Positions 49,356 to 62,279 of a DNA stretch of 64,000 nucleotides are shown here, piece after piece. The stretch lies in contig CAWZYM010000339.1 in the NCBI GenBank assembly GCA_963966185.1, positions 1-64,000 of the forward strand, read 5' to 3'. The notes beneath the pieces are model-generated. The model did not search any database, was not told where the DNA came from, and saw only the letters and a program-made list of their open reading frames with translations. Positions within the stretch are counted from its first letter, which is position 1. Each line of letters starts with the position of its first letter. Both the position numbers and the translations under genes were made by a program. The stretch is from Rhabditoides inermis (lineage: Eukaryota; Nematoda; Chromadorea; Rhabditida; Rhabditidae).

Positions 49356-52300
49356 ATGGGGAAAGGGGCGAAGTGGAAAAATGCGTCAGTCAATGAGGTG
49401 AGCAGTTTTTATTTGGGTACACACACAGTGATCGTATTATCGTTGTTGATGTCATGCTTGTTTCATATTAACTTAAATTCAATTCAACATCCGTTTATGT
49501 TAACTATGCAACACATTTTGCGTGTATCTGATTATCAGTTCTGCCTTGTAGCGTAGTAATATCGAATTGTATTAACTTTTTTTGTGAATTTTTGAAAAAT
49601 GCAGCGAGAGAAGATGTTGGCTGCGAAGGCTCAATCGAAGCGCGACCGGGCGAAGAACGCGGCGGCTGCGATGACGGCGAAGAAGGCCCGATCGGCCAGT
49701 CTCCCACAGGAGCTCATGACCATGGCCACGAGGACGGTGGGTCGTTGTTTTCTTGTATGTTTGTTTGTGTGCAGGTCAAAGTGTCGAAACAGGGTCCGTA
49801 TGTGTATCTTGCTATTATGTTCTACTCTCTGGTCTGTCTATTTTGAAAAAAAAACCTTCCTTGTTCAACCCTGTAGCACACACACACAAACAATCCTTGA
49901 CAGTGCACAGTGGCACAGTGCGGCGCGGTGTTAATTTGTTTTGTGTGTTGGATGTCTGATATTTCTGAAATGTCGGAAGAGAGAAGGAGAAAAAGATATA
50001 ATTTTGTGAATATATTGGTGATGTCAATGTGAGTGTTTCAGTCGCCCAACAACTTCAAGTTCTTCCTTCGTCTGATGGCGCTGTGGCAGAAGCGGGTGGT
50101 GATCCACTCGGAGAAGTGTGAGTCTGGATGTTCGGACATTGTTCCGGAATCGTTATTACAGAACATGTAACACAATCACAAGAATATGAAGGGTGTTGGG
50201 TGGCTTGTAGTAGGGCTAAGATATTGGCAGGTTAATGCCAGAGAAAGTTTTCATTGGGACTCTGCATGTTTATTGGAAGGTGTGCTTGCAGCTCAGCAGA
50301 CGTTTCCGGGCAAGAAGAGCAAGACGACGGGCGAGCAGCGACAGGTGAGTCCACGTTGTGTTTTGTGATATCATATGAATAACAAATGAATTGTACGTTG
50401 CATTACTACCATTAACGGTGAATCATGATTTATTGGTAATGTTGCTTGCTTGAATTAAAAGTATTTACTCCCAGAATGAACGACAGATGTGACAGGTTAT
50501 ATCAAACTTAGATAGGTTTAGTCTGTAAGTCTTGCTGGGCTTGAAATCAAATCAAATAAAAATTTACTCGGAATCGCAAACATGATTATGACACGTTCAG
50601 AACAGAATGAAATGAAATTTGATTGTTGATAATTAGATTGGTTCTTGATGAGTGGGTCCGAAAAAAGATCGACTTTAATTGAATTTCCTGGCGTATAAAT
50701 GTTGGATTGAATTGAATAGTTGAATTGCCAACATCGATAAAAAACTTATGAAAAAGAGGAAGAGAGAAAATAGAAGAGGTGAACATGATTTCAACTCTGT
50801 CATCATACCATGAACACCGTCCGACTTCTTCCAGCTGCCGGGCGTGCGTGTCCGCGTGGTGGTGGAGGGCGTGCCGCCGTGTGTGTTCATCATGGACCAG
50901 ACGAGCAGCAGGATCACGTGCGTACACTGTTTTGATGTCATATTACTTTGATGTAGCTATGAAACACGTACACTTTTTTGATGTCAGATTACTTTGATGT
51001 AGCTATGAAACACGTACACTGTTTTGATGTCATTTAACTTTGATGTAGATATGAAACACGTACACTGTTTGGATGTCATATCACTAATCACTTTGATGTA
51101 GATATGAAACACATGGAAATGTGTTACCCCTTCCGTTATTAGTTCGTTCTTTCATGTATGACTTAGTTGAAATGAGTTAGAGCAGCAGGATCACGTGGGT
51201 ACCTCATCTTTTCTTTTGTTTCTATAACTATGAAATACTGTTGTTATTTCAATTGATTGCAGGTACGCGGAGAAGCAGGTGGGGGACGCGTTCGTGGCGC
51301 TGCTACAGCAACTCGGGCTGCCACTCGCCATCGCACAGGAGATACGCACCAATCCGGTGGGGGCGGGAGGGGGAAGGAAGCTGTGGCGAACACGAGACAG
51401 GACGAGTAACCAAAAACGCGATTTGGTATCCGGTGAGAGATGAGAGGGGCCACACGGTTTTTTTTGGATAGGACTTGCGAATCAGAGGCGAAGCTGGAAG
51501 TGGAGGTGAAGGAAGTGGATGAAGCTGGACGTTTGTACTATTGTAACTCTAGGCAGTGATGTAACCATCACTCGCCAGCAGATAGTAGCGAACATGGATA
51601 GTAACAGTTTATTCTTAGTTGTCACCTTCATTCCGCTCCCGTTCACTAATCTCATGCCCCCATCGCAGGCTCGCGTGCGCACCGAGGACGACGCGGCACT
51701 CCACGCACTACACGTGCTCGACAGCGTGCTCATGAACCGTCAGTGGATCTCTCTCTCTCTCTCTCCCTCTCCCTCTCCCTCTCCCTCTCTCCCTCCCTCC
51801 CTCCCTCTCTCCTCTCTCCCTTTCTCTCTCTCTCTCCCTTTCTCTCTCTCTCTCCCCCCCTCTCTCTCTCTCTCTCTCTCTCCCTCTCCCTCTCTCTCTA
51901 TTTCAAGGATGTGTCACGCATGAAATGCCTGTAAACAGTTATGAACAATGACAATGCTTTCAGCGATGTACTCTGTGCTCCGCGCCTCCACATCCCTTCA
52001 CCCGGACGCCAATGTGTCTGCGCTGGCGGCGACCATGTGGGAGGAGATGGGGGTGAGTGGGAGGAAGGGGGGCTGAGAGAGGGGGGAGGCAGGGAATAGA
52101 GAGGGGGGGAGAGAGAGAGAGGAGAGAGGGAGGGGAGAGAGGGAGGGGGAGAGGGAGAGAGAGAGAGAAAGGGTTGCGGGTGAAACAGCTAGTCACTGGG
52201 GAGAGAGAGAGGGAAGAGGAATAGATAGAGATAGAAAGGGGGGTTGGGTGGTTTTACTTTCAATGATGGTGTTGAGCTAGACCTTCTATAATCTTGTGAG

Positions 52301-52849
52301 GTTAGAATGCAATGTTTTGCGAAATACGAGATACGTATTTTTCTGTGAATTGGAGATTTGATTTGGGTGAGATCGTATTCATGGAATTAAGTCGTGCTGG
52401 TTGCTAGTGTGAATATTGTGGTTGTGAATGTTATTTCATGTAGGTTACAATATAATTGTTGTTGTTTTCAGATTCGCAGGGCGCGCACGGACGATGAGTG
52501 TATGCTGATATGGAAGCAGACAAAGGCGAATATGCGGCCGATTACCAAGGTAGGGGGGGGGGGGAGACGGAGGGAGAGGAGAATGAGGAGAGAGAGAGGA
52601 GAGAGAGAGAGAGAGAGAGAGGCAGAGAGAGGGAGAGAGAGAGAGGGAGAGAGAGAGGGAGGGAGGGAGGGAGAGGAGAGAGAGGGAGGGAAGGAAAGTT
52701 GCCATGTTGAGCTGTCGGATGAGATGTGCGTGCAGTCGCTGGGCACGCGGTGTCTTCTGTTGAGGAGCGACGCACTGAACGCCTACTCAAGGGAGACGCT
52801 CGCCGAGCAGATACGGGTCGAGAGGGCCAGGGAGGGTCAGTCGCGTCTA

Positions 52850-52883
<34 letters not shown>

Positions 52884-55115
52884 GTTTCTTTTGTCTTATG
52901 TGATCTCTCTTTCTGATTATTACTCTTTCCTCACTGTTGCAATTTTCACTCTGCTATATATGCTGAATCCCTTTTTCCAGCCGTCACATTCGGCTCTGCT
53001 TCGCAAGCGGAGAATGACGATGGAGAGGGTGATGAGGGAGATGCGATGGACTTGGAGGGAGACGAGGAGGAGGAGGAGAAGAGGGAGGAGGGAGAGGGCA
53101 AGGAGGAGTGGGTGTGGTACACGGACCCGCAAGGCATACGCTCCCTCGTCAACAAGGAAGAGGTGCGTTCATGTTTGATGTACTTGATATTATCATGTTT
53201 ATCGTATGTACGCAACAAGCAAACAACAAATTGTGTGAAACACGCAAACAACAATATGTTCCACGGTATGTAGTTAATTGTGTGGTGTTGGATGTAATTT
53301 GTTTGCGAATTGATTCAACAATATCTATTCCAGATCACTGCGATGAAGGCTGCAATGGAAGCGGCTGCGGCGACCTGCTCGGCGCTGCCGGGATCGAGTG
53401 GAGGAGGAGGTGGAGGAGGAGGAGGAGTGGAGAGGAATGGTGGCAACCAGCAGCAGCACAATGCAGGAGCACAGGTGCCCGGACGGCTCGCACCCGGCCC
53501 GTTCCCCGCCACCAACCCGTACGGACCGGGTCCGAGCTACGGAGGTCCCAACGGTCCGGGTCCGGGGCCCGGCTTTGGACCTGGTGGTCCGGGTCCAGGA
53601 TTCGGCGGACCTGGAGGAAACTTTGGACCGGGAGGGCCTGGACCGTGTGGACCAGGTTTTGGACCGGGACCTTGCGAACCTGGATTCGGCCCTGGTGGTC
53701 CGGGACAGGGATTCGGACCTGGGCCCTGCGGTCCCGGATTTGGACCTGATGGACCGGGACCTAGATTTGGTGGACCCGGAGGACCAGGCTATGGACCTGG
53801 TCCTGGATTTTGGTCTGATGGCCCAGGACCATGTGGACCTGGTTTCGGACACGGGCCGAACTTTGGACCAGGAGTACCGGGACCTGGTTTCGGACCCGGC
53901 GGACCTGGTGGAGGTGAACCGCCGGAGAAGGTGACGTATGATATGTACGGCCGTCCGATTCCCTCTCTGGATCAAGCAGTGGCGATGAGTGGAGGAGGAG
54001 GGATGGGAGGGCAGGGAGGAGGAGGAGGAGGCGCGTACGCATCACAGCTGGAGAGGATACGATGGGAGATGGCGGAGATAGACAGGGTGCAGGCGGAGAG
54101 GGAGGAGATGCGGCGGACGGGCAAGAGGGCGGCGCAGGCAGGGGGAGAGGTGGGGGGGGGGAGAGAGAGGGGGGGGGGAGGGAGGAGAGAGAGAGGGAGG
54201 GAGAGAATAGAGAGAGAGGGGAGGGAGAGAGAGAGAAAGAAAGGAGAGAGAGGGGGAGAGAGAGAAAGGAGAGAGAGAGAGATGGAGGGAGGAGAGAGAG
54301 ATGGAGGGAGGAGAGAGAGAGAGAGAGAGAGAGGTGAGGAGAGAGGGGGGAGGGAGAGAGAGGAGAGAGAGAGAGAGTGGGGAGGGTGGAAAAGGATATG
54401 ATATGGTTGGTCTGTTTCAGCCGGTGGTGCCCGCCAAGGTGAAGATGCTTCCCGAGTCGAAGGCTCTCCAGCCGACGCTGGCTAAGAATGGAGGCGCCAA
54501 AGCCAAGGCCCCCAAAGTGTCGTCCGAGCAGAACCAGCTGCAGCAGAGGTGTGTGGTGTTGTTGTTATTGTTGTTGTGGGTTTGGTGTTCCGCAAAGCAT
54601 GTTTTATAGTATATGATTACGCAATGCGCACTATTTCAATTTTTTCCGAGCTTGACGAATGACAACTAGTTTCCTATTTCTAGATTCTACAGCTAAAAAT
54701 CTCCAGAAGCTTTGCCTATCAAGTGCCTATAAATCAATCATTTATCCTGAATCGCTATATCATGACCATACAACAAGTACATACGGTGCCTATCAAGTGC
54801 CTATCGATTTGGCGTTTTCAGACTGGAGCAGGAGCAGTTGAACGAGGAGGAGGAGGCGCGGTGGGCGGTGCAGCTCGAGCAGAGGGAGATGGCACTCGGA
54901 AGGTAAAGCAAGGGTGGAGTTGGTTATTGCTTTGATCGGCATCCATTTTTGCATTCGAGAACGTGTGTATAACTTGTTTTGTTCGGGTTACGAAGCGTAT
55001 TGTTGAGTGGAATGAGATGTGTTGCAGGGCAAACGAGTGGGGCCAGCTGGGCACGCAGTGGAGCAACCTGCCGCGCGGCGTGCTCAAGCTCATCGCCAGG
55101 AAGGTGGGCGGAGTG

Positions 55116-55163
<48 letters not shown>

Positions 55164-55362
55164 ATCTTTCATTTCTACCTCAGGATGGTAGAGAAAATAT
55201 CGCTCTACTTTTAGTCGTCTCCCCTGTTCCGCTGGTACCTTCGCATCATGGCTCTGTGGGAGAAGCAGCTGGATATTCTACCGGAGATTGGTGGGTACTG
55301 GGTATTACTGCAGTACTACAGAGCATCGATACAGAGAGGGGGGGAAGAGAGAGGGGGGGGAG

Positions 55363-55408
<46 letters not shown>

Positions 55409-55553
55409 CCGGCGATAGGTGGATAACACTGTATGTATTGTAATGAATGACTTGGTTCTCAGACAAGACGAAAGTGAAGAAGGTTCCGGTGCCGAAGAAG
55501 CCGGGCGAAGACGCGACGATTGTGTACTCGCATGCCATCAAGGTGGGGAATGT

Positions 55554-55587
<34 letters not shown>

Positions 55588-58500
55588 CGGATACTGCTGA
55601 AGGGAGATGAGTTGTCGAATAGTAGGTTGAACTAGTGACCAGAGAAGGTTTACAGCTGAACATGTATGTTTGATTGATTGATTATCGATTGTTGTTCATT
55701 TCATTGATTGATTGTTGTTGACACGTTTCGTTCAGCTCACCATCAGGCTGCACAGCAATCTGCACATGCTCTTCCAGTGTCATTCGTCCGGACATGGCTT
55801 GAAGTGAGTGGATGTTCGTTCTAGTTGTGCACGAGCAAAGATTGCAAATCTCTGCCTCTCTGCGCATATTTTCGGATTGTCATATGATATGGTGACGTCA
55901 TATAGCATCCAATCTCACTAATGTGCTACATTCGAGATGAATGTTGTGATAGTGATTGTGATATGACATGTGCCTGCATGTGATTTCGTTTTTGTACAAG
56001 TTATAATCATGTTTGCGGTTCCGAATACAGTTTGGATGTGATTGCAGTCACGTGGAGAAAAAGAGCCGCGTAAAAGAAACACGTATAAATTATTAAAAAT
56101 TAAATATAGTTATTAATTAAATATAATGTGATTGCAGTCACGTGGAGCCGCAGCTGGCGACGCACCTGCTGGTGTTCCTGCAGCAGTGCGGTATGTCCAA
56201 GCAGTACTGCGACGAGATGAAGAAGGAGAAGGTGAGGGGGGATGAGATAAAGGAATGAAGTGTCCGCATTCCTTTCTGTTAGATCACATCGTCATGCGTT
56301 CGGAATTCCGAGTGTAGGAACCCATGGTGAAACGAACAAGTACAGAAAACGGTTTGACAGTGGTGAGGGCGAGGAAAGGGGGATGACAGGGGCGAGAAAA
56401 GCATGGACTATCGAGACTTGGTTAGAACCATGGCAAGACGAGTGGCGAGTACTGGAAACGCGGTGTGGGGAGAGTGAAGCGGGAGTAGAGCTGATTTGTT
56501 GACTAGTATGTTGAACAGTAGATCAGAGAAGGGTTACATGATTACAGCTAAACACAAGAGTTTATAAACTTGTTGGAGTTTGAGGTTGGGGGGGGGGAGA
56601 GATTGACGCTTTCCTCTTCCAGTACAAGAACCGCTTATTCGACGCGGCTGTGCTGTACGTGCTGCGCTTCGTCGACGACCTGATGAGCTATCGTGAGTAT
56701 TTGTAGTCAATTTATGTGATTTTGTTCAACATAGTATTTTCTTGTGTCATTTCATTTCGATTCAGCCGAGTTCTGTCTGCTGCGTAGTCCGCAGCCGGGT
56801 CAGAACGCGGCCGCCAGACTACAGGCCGAGCAGCTCAAGAAGCGGATAGAGGTGGGTGGGAGAGTGGGCATAGATTATAGTATGTTATTATAGTGCAAGT
56901 ACAGTACAGTAGGAAACGAAATGGCTCATAAGAACTTAGGATGCTCGTAGGTTCCGTGGGTATACATGGATTTATAGTGCATGATGAATATACAAAGGGG
57001 TGAGTGGGCATGGTTCAAGTTTAAGTTGGATCGATGTTCATTCCATAGGCCATTAGAGTACCATTATTATGTGTAGAGCTCAGGTGATTTCTTCGATTCG
57101 CACATCGCCCGATCATTCGGCGGCGGCTAAATGAGAGTGGATATATAGAGATATTGTACATTGCGAATATTGGAAATAGATTTTTTGTTAGATTGATGTT
57201 AATTAGACGCAGAATCTAACCGCGGGCGAACCATGCCCACGAAACGTAGAAACGGCAAGTTTCGTTAAAACATGTAAGTGTGAACAGATGTACGGACTTG
57301 TGTGTTTTGTCACTTTCACACCTTAGTTGTTTTTTTTACCGCTTTTTCTCATAAAATGTCAAAGAACAAACACACCGCTCATATGTTTGTTCATAACTCA
57401 TTCAAACTCGTTGTATAACACTGACAACATAAGAATATGCTATCCGGTTAATCATTGATAAGAGCACTCTGAATGTGAGTCGGTTATATGTGTCTGTAAG
57501 GGACGAGAGTGGATCTCCGTAGTGGGCATAAACTTTATGGATGTCATTGTGCATGCATGATGTGGCAGTACTACTCCCTTGCAGCATTGTCAATCCCTTT
57601 TCTGTTCAATGTCATCGACAGATCATCGACAATTTGACGAGTTCTGTGAACAAAGGAGTGTGAAATAGGGATCGAGCAGCATCCAGACCTCGCTCGATTG
57701 CCGATATCTATCGCTATAGCTGTCTATCTTCTGAGTCTCTACGCCGCCTCGTACGGTCTGCCACTCAGGACTCAGGTCGGACAAGTGCGAGTCGTCAATG
57801 GAGAACATATTGCTCCGTCAAATTTCGTTTCCTTGGTTCGTGAGCTAGCGACGCCGAATTTATCAAGGATTTGGAGGCACGGATAGTCTATGCTACGTAT
57901 TCTTTCACCACGTTCACCCTTCACCTCCACACCCTTCACCCTTCACCACGCGTTCGTCCCATGAAGCATGTGTTCTGGATGCTGCTCGATCCCTATTTCA
58001 CACTCCTTTGTTCACAGAACTCGTCAAATTGTCGATGATCTGTCGATGACATTGAACAGAAAAGGGATTGACAATGCTGCAAGGGAGTAGTACTGCCACA
58101 TCATGCATGCACAATGACATCCATAAAGTTTATGCCCACTACGGAGATCCACTCTCGTCCCTTACAGACACATATAACGGACTCACATTCAGAGTGCTCT
58201 TATCAATGATTAACCGGATAGCATATTCTTATGTTGTCAGTGTTATACAACGAGTTTGAATGAGTTATGAACAAACATATGATCGGTTTGACATTTTATG
58301 AGAAAAAGCGGTAAAAAAACAACAACTAAGGTGTGAAAGTGACAAAACACACAAGTCCGTACATCTGTTCACACTTACATGTTTCAACGAAACTTGCCGT
58401 TTCTACGTTTAGTGGGCATGGTTCGCCCGCGGTTAGATTATGCGTCTATGTTAATTGATGCCTCTTGTTTTCAAATTAAGTCCATTCACTCATACGACAT

Positions 58501-58656
58501 GGTATGCAGAATGGGAAACATATATTTCATAGTTGTGTTTGAGGGCATGAAGCTGACGACTTCGAAGGAAGTGGCCCGTATCTGGCAGGAGTCGCAGCTG
58601 GGCAGGCGACATCCCGAGAAGGTGCGTGCTCTCTCTCTCTCTCCCTCTCTCTCTCC

Positions 58657-58692
<36 letters not shown>

Positions 58693-61600
58693 CCTTTCTC
58701 TCCCTTTCTCTCCCGAGAAGGTGGGTGTCAAACGGTCCTGGTCTGTCTGTGTATATGAATTTATGACAGTATTAGACTGTGTCACAGCAAAATGGAGTGT
58801 TCTTCAGCGTTTTCTTCTTCTTTGTATTCAGTATGGTATTTGTGTTTTAGAAGTTCTGGGATTTATGGAGAGTATGTGGGAGATTTTCCGAGTAGGTATG
58901 GTTTTACAATGTAGCGAAAAGTTATTGAAATTTGTGCACGCCATCCGGTTACATTAATGGTTTGAAACATTTCAGGTTGTCGAATATTGAAAGACTAAAT
59001 GGACTCGACAATCTTTCAGCTCTCGATCGCGCAGCTCGTCTCCTGCTTGGGTCCGCTGGCGGTGGTGGTGGACAATCGGGCACTGTCACACATGACGGGA
59101 GAGGAGGTGGTGGAGCTGTGCAGACGGAGAGGTGGGAGAGAGGGAGGGGGAGAGAGAGATAGAGAGAGAGGTAGAAAGAGAAGGGGGAGAGAGAGAGAGG
59201 GGGGAGGGCGAGAGAGAGAGAGAGGGGGAGATAGAGAGAGAGAGTAGTGAGGAGAGAAGACAAAGATATGGATGAGTGGATTGGAAAAGGGGGAGATGTG
59301 GGAGTGTTCAGAAGTGAGAGAGATTGGGAAGATGAGAACAAGGTTCATGTGAACATGTGAAAGGGGCTAGCATGACGGAGCGTGGATGCGTGTTCAAGGC
59401 AAGGCAATGAGTTGATTGGCAATAGTATGTTTCACTATCTAGTTCAATCCAATGATGACCGTGTTGAATAATTTCTCTTCATCTATCGAATCCCAAACTG
59501 TAGTTGCATCAGTAAGCTATATGTAAGACCCCTATTATTTACTATTATAGCACAATACTTTTCTACCCACTGATGATATGTATTCGTTGCAGGCCCCGAC
59601 GGTGAGATCTACGGCGGTCGGTTCGGGGCATTCAGCGGAGAGGCACTCGAGCCGGGACAGGACGACGGGTTCGAGGGTGGGTGGGAGGGGGGGGAGAATA
59701 GGGAGAGAGAGGGAGAAGGGGGGGGGGGGGTGGAGGGAGAGAGAGTAGGGAGAGAGAGGGAGTGGAGGGAGAGAGAGTAGGGGGGGGGAGAGAGAGGGGG
59801 GTGGAGGGAGAGAGAGAGAAGGAAGGGGGGAGAAATGAGAGAGAGAGTGAGAGAGAGAGAGAGAGAAAGAGAGAGGGGGAGGGGAGGGGAGTGTGGTTGT
59901 GGTTGGCTTGGTTGTTGTTTCTACGATTTGGAAACTGGCGTCTTATTGAATTAAACGTGACTTTTCTGACATGTGAGTACTGGGTGATGCATATTATGAG
60001 TGTATTTTTTTGTGAATTGTTTATTTTTGCTGGGGCAGCTGTTATGCTATCAATTAACTCAAACATGTCTGGTGTAGGTTGAAGGAAGGCATCTTTGACT
60101 TGATTTTGTTTGAGGGTGAACGCATTGTTAGGTGCTTATGTGTTTCGATAGCCGTTGCGAAGCCATTTGCAGTTTCGAAGATTGCGTCTGCTACTGTCGG
60201 ACTGATTGATGGTTGCTTGTTGCAGGCATCTCTGCCATTTCTCGCATCCACGAGCACGAGTTCACCCTGGAGACGGGCTTGGATGGAGTCCGCTATCTGG
60301 GATGGAAGAAGGAGGTTCGTGGAAAAGGGGGGTGGGGCAGGGGGAGCATCTGTGAATTTGTGATTGGCAATCAAGAACCAAACGGATATGACGTGTGCGG
60401 CGATGCCTTTGTGATAATATGTAGACTTATGTTGTAGATAGATGTAGGCTAGTTGTGCTATGGTACTGTAGAGCGTTGCTCCGCATCATGTCGATTGAAG
60501 AACTCATTTGTTCCCACGTTTGTGGTTGAGTTGTGAAACTTGGAAATGCGCGTATTGGTGAATTGTGGTTGTTATTGTGAATCCTCCGCTCAGACTCTTC
60601 TCCCGTGCAAGGCTCAACAGACGGCTGGGAAGCTGCCGGTGCCGGTGGCTCGGCCGAGTGTGGCTGTCAAGCCAGTCGTGCCTCCGACAACTGGCCGGCC
60701 TGCTGGGGTGCCAGTGGTGCGGCAGGAGCCGAAGGGGAGGGAACAAGTGGCGAGCGCGGTGGAGAAGGAGACGGCTGCACCGGTGAGTACAGTAGTGATT
60801 TATCCAAGGTGTGGTCTGTCTGGAAACTTCAAACGCTGTGTTTCTGTGGCGCTTCGAAGATTTGTCTCTTGCCGGTGGGTGCATTGAAACATGTGGCACG
60901 GTCAGTTTCTTCAAACGACTTCGAATAGCGATATTCCCTCCGATTTGCCTTCGAATTACTTCGAATCACAAACGACATCGAATCACTTGCGATAGCCTTG
61001 CAACGCCTTCGCATTACTTCGGATCACTTATGATAAGAGACTGACCGCGCCTCAAGCCTCATCGAAACGCTACCGAATCATGTGTCCCGAAGGTGTTTCG
61101 AAGAAGCTTTCGAAGAAGAAGATGAAGAATGTTGTATTTGTAGACGCAGTCGACTGTGGATAGGTCAGCGGAGGATGAGAAGGGGCGGGTGGCGCAGGCG
61201 AGGAGGGTGGCCGAGCAGCAGAGGAGGCAGGCGGAGAGGGCCGTGCAGCAGGAGGTGGGGGGGAAGGGGCATTGTACGGACTGCCCGGCAACAAGTGCAG
61301 TGGTTGGAATGTGGGTCTAGTAGACGGTGAGTGAGGGAGATGATTGGAGTGAGCTCGTCGCTCATAGTCGGGAGGGCGACACAGCAGGAAGTGGGGGGCA
61401 GCCGAACAGGGACACTGAAAGGCGGTGGGTAGCAGACGGAGGGGAAGATGTGGGTGTGGGGGGAATGATCCGAGTGACAGTGAATGCTCATCGCTAGCCG
61501 AGAGGCCCGCACATCAGGAGATGGGTGGGGAGCTGGGGAGCCACAGAAAAGGCAAGTGTAATGTGTAAGGAGATGGCCCCGAGTATTTTCGATGAGTATT

Positions 61601-61849
61601 TGTGGCATGTCAATCTTGTCGGTATTGATATTAACCTTTGATAATTGGTAATGATGTTTTTTACAGTTTGCGGAACGTGCGAAGGAGGCGGAGAAGGAGC
61701 TGGCGTCTCTCGAACCCTCGCCACTCTCCAAGATTGATGTGATGAAGAAGTCGATGATTGTATTGCCGTGGCAAGGAGGAGGAGGAGCAGTAGCAACAGC
61801 AGGAGTGGAGCAGGAGGAGGAGGACGATGGAGAGGACGAGTACTTGTGA
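49356..61849 (+). CDS. Operon gene 2: large protein with repeated helical modules and a Gly-Pro-Phe-rich segment
   Basis: Exons: 49356-49397, 49605-49736, 50042-50117, 50292-50344, 50835-50917, 51263-51356, 51669-51738, 51964-52052, 52472-52549, 52735-52835, 52981-53162, 53334-54149, 54421-54548, 54822-54902, 55028-55103, 55215-55290, 55463-55542, 55736-55803, 56138-56231, 56623-56692, 56766-56851, about 58543-58620, 59020-59131, 59593-59676, 60225-60314, 60594-60782, 61144-61254 and 61667-61849 (TGA). It starts with a Lys/Arg/Ala-rich stretch. Module 1 has NFKFFLRLMALWQKR and FVALLQQLGLPLAIAQEI. An acidic segment follows, then a 130-residue block of GPGFGPGG-type repeats (53510-53920), a coiled coil, and module 2 with FRWYLRIMALWEKQ and LLVFLQQCGMSKQYCDEM. 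The end is acidic (DDGEDEYL). The two modules align, and both resemble the module of gene 1. Family unknown. The acceptor at 58543 is a non-canonical-looking TTTGAG. One intron carries a 1.25-kb foldback element and another a MITE. Confidence 0.75.
50932..51200. repeat. Four ~46-bp tandem repeats in an intron, each carrying a donor-like GTACACTG, then a copied exon end
   Basis: Units around TTTGATGTAGCTATGAAACA repeat four times from 50932 to 51112 inside the intron after 50917. The last 15 bases of the upstream exon plus its donor (AGCAGCAGGATCACGTG) recur at about 51181-51197, so a second donor-like site sits in the intron. Confidence 0.85.
54150..54400. repeat. GA-rich microsatellite intron
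   Basis: The intron 54150-54420 of gene 2 is almost wholly GA/GGA repeat between its donor and acceptor. Similar introns in the same gene lie at 51739-51963, 52053-52200, 52550-52700, 52836-52980, 55104-55214, 55320-55402, 58621-58720, 59132-59245 and 59677-59885. Confidence 0.93.
56032..56145. repeat. Duplicated splice acceptor and exon start
   Basis: GTGATTGCAGTCACGTGGAG occurs at about 56038 and again at about 56129. The second copy leads into the real exon (HVEPQLATHLL); the first leads into an unrelated frame. Confidence 0.8.
57204..58448. mobile_element. Large foldback element with about 490-bp arms
   Basis: 57204-57693 and about 57968-58448 are inverted copies with only scattered differences, starting TAGACGCA and ending TGCGTCTA. 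TGTTAAT flanks both ends (57197-57203 and 58449-58455), a candidate 7-bp target-site duplication. The unique centre of about 275 bp includes a 62-codon frame at 57698-57886 with a hydrophobic start (IAIAVYLLSLYAASYG) followed by RVVNGEHIAPSNF. No transposase is seen. It lies in the long intron of operon gene 2. Confidence 0.88.
60901..61046. mobile_element. MITE-like element, family A, copy 4
   Basis: Starts GGTCAGTTTCTTC and ends AAGAGACTGACC. Inner units (TTCGAATTACTTCGAA and CTTGCGATAGCCTTGCAACG) match copy 1 closely. Inserted in an intron of operon gene 2. Confidence 0.75.
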
Positions 61850-62279
61850 GGAGTAGGAGCAGGGAGCTGTCTGGTGAGCGATTCATGAAGTAGAGTAGCT
61901 CTGGATTGTTTCATTCATCGGAGAGGCCCCATCCTCACTCACTCGCCATGTGAGTGTGGAGTCTCTCTGGTACTGTTGCTGCCACACTGTTTTGTTTTTG
62001 TTTTGTTTGTTATTTATGATTTACTCCGTCATGTATACTTATCTATTTTGCTGTTGATGTTGTAATATTGTAGCATTTTGTCTTCTTACGTCACCTTCTT
62101 ACATCTTCTTACTTCATGTATGTTATTGTTATAGTAGAGTTTGTAGAATGTTAATAAAGGGTTTGTCTTTTTTTTACCTTGAAGCAATTGCCTTTTTGCT
62201 ATTACCAGTTTCATTCTGGCTGAGATATCTTTATCTTTATCTATGATGCGTATTTTCCGTTTACATTTTTTTTTACAGT
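61850..62279 (+). promoter_or_regulatory. Intercistronic region with poly(A) signal and putative trans-splice acceptor
   Basis: AATAAA at 62153-62158. A T-rich acceptor TTTTTTTTTACAG ends at 62278, a single base before the ATG of gene 3. The distance from expected cleavage to the acceptor is about 105 bp, again of nematode operon type. T-rich stretches in between could serve as the U-rich element. Confidence 0.65.
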
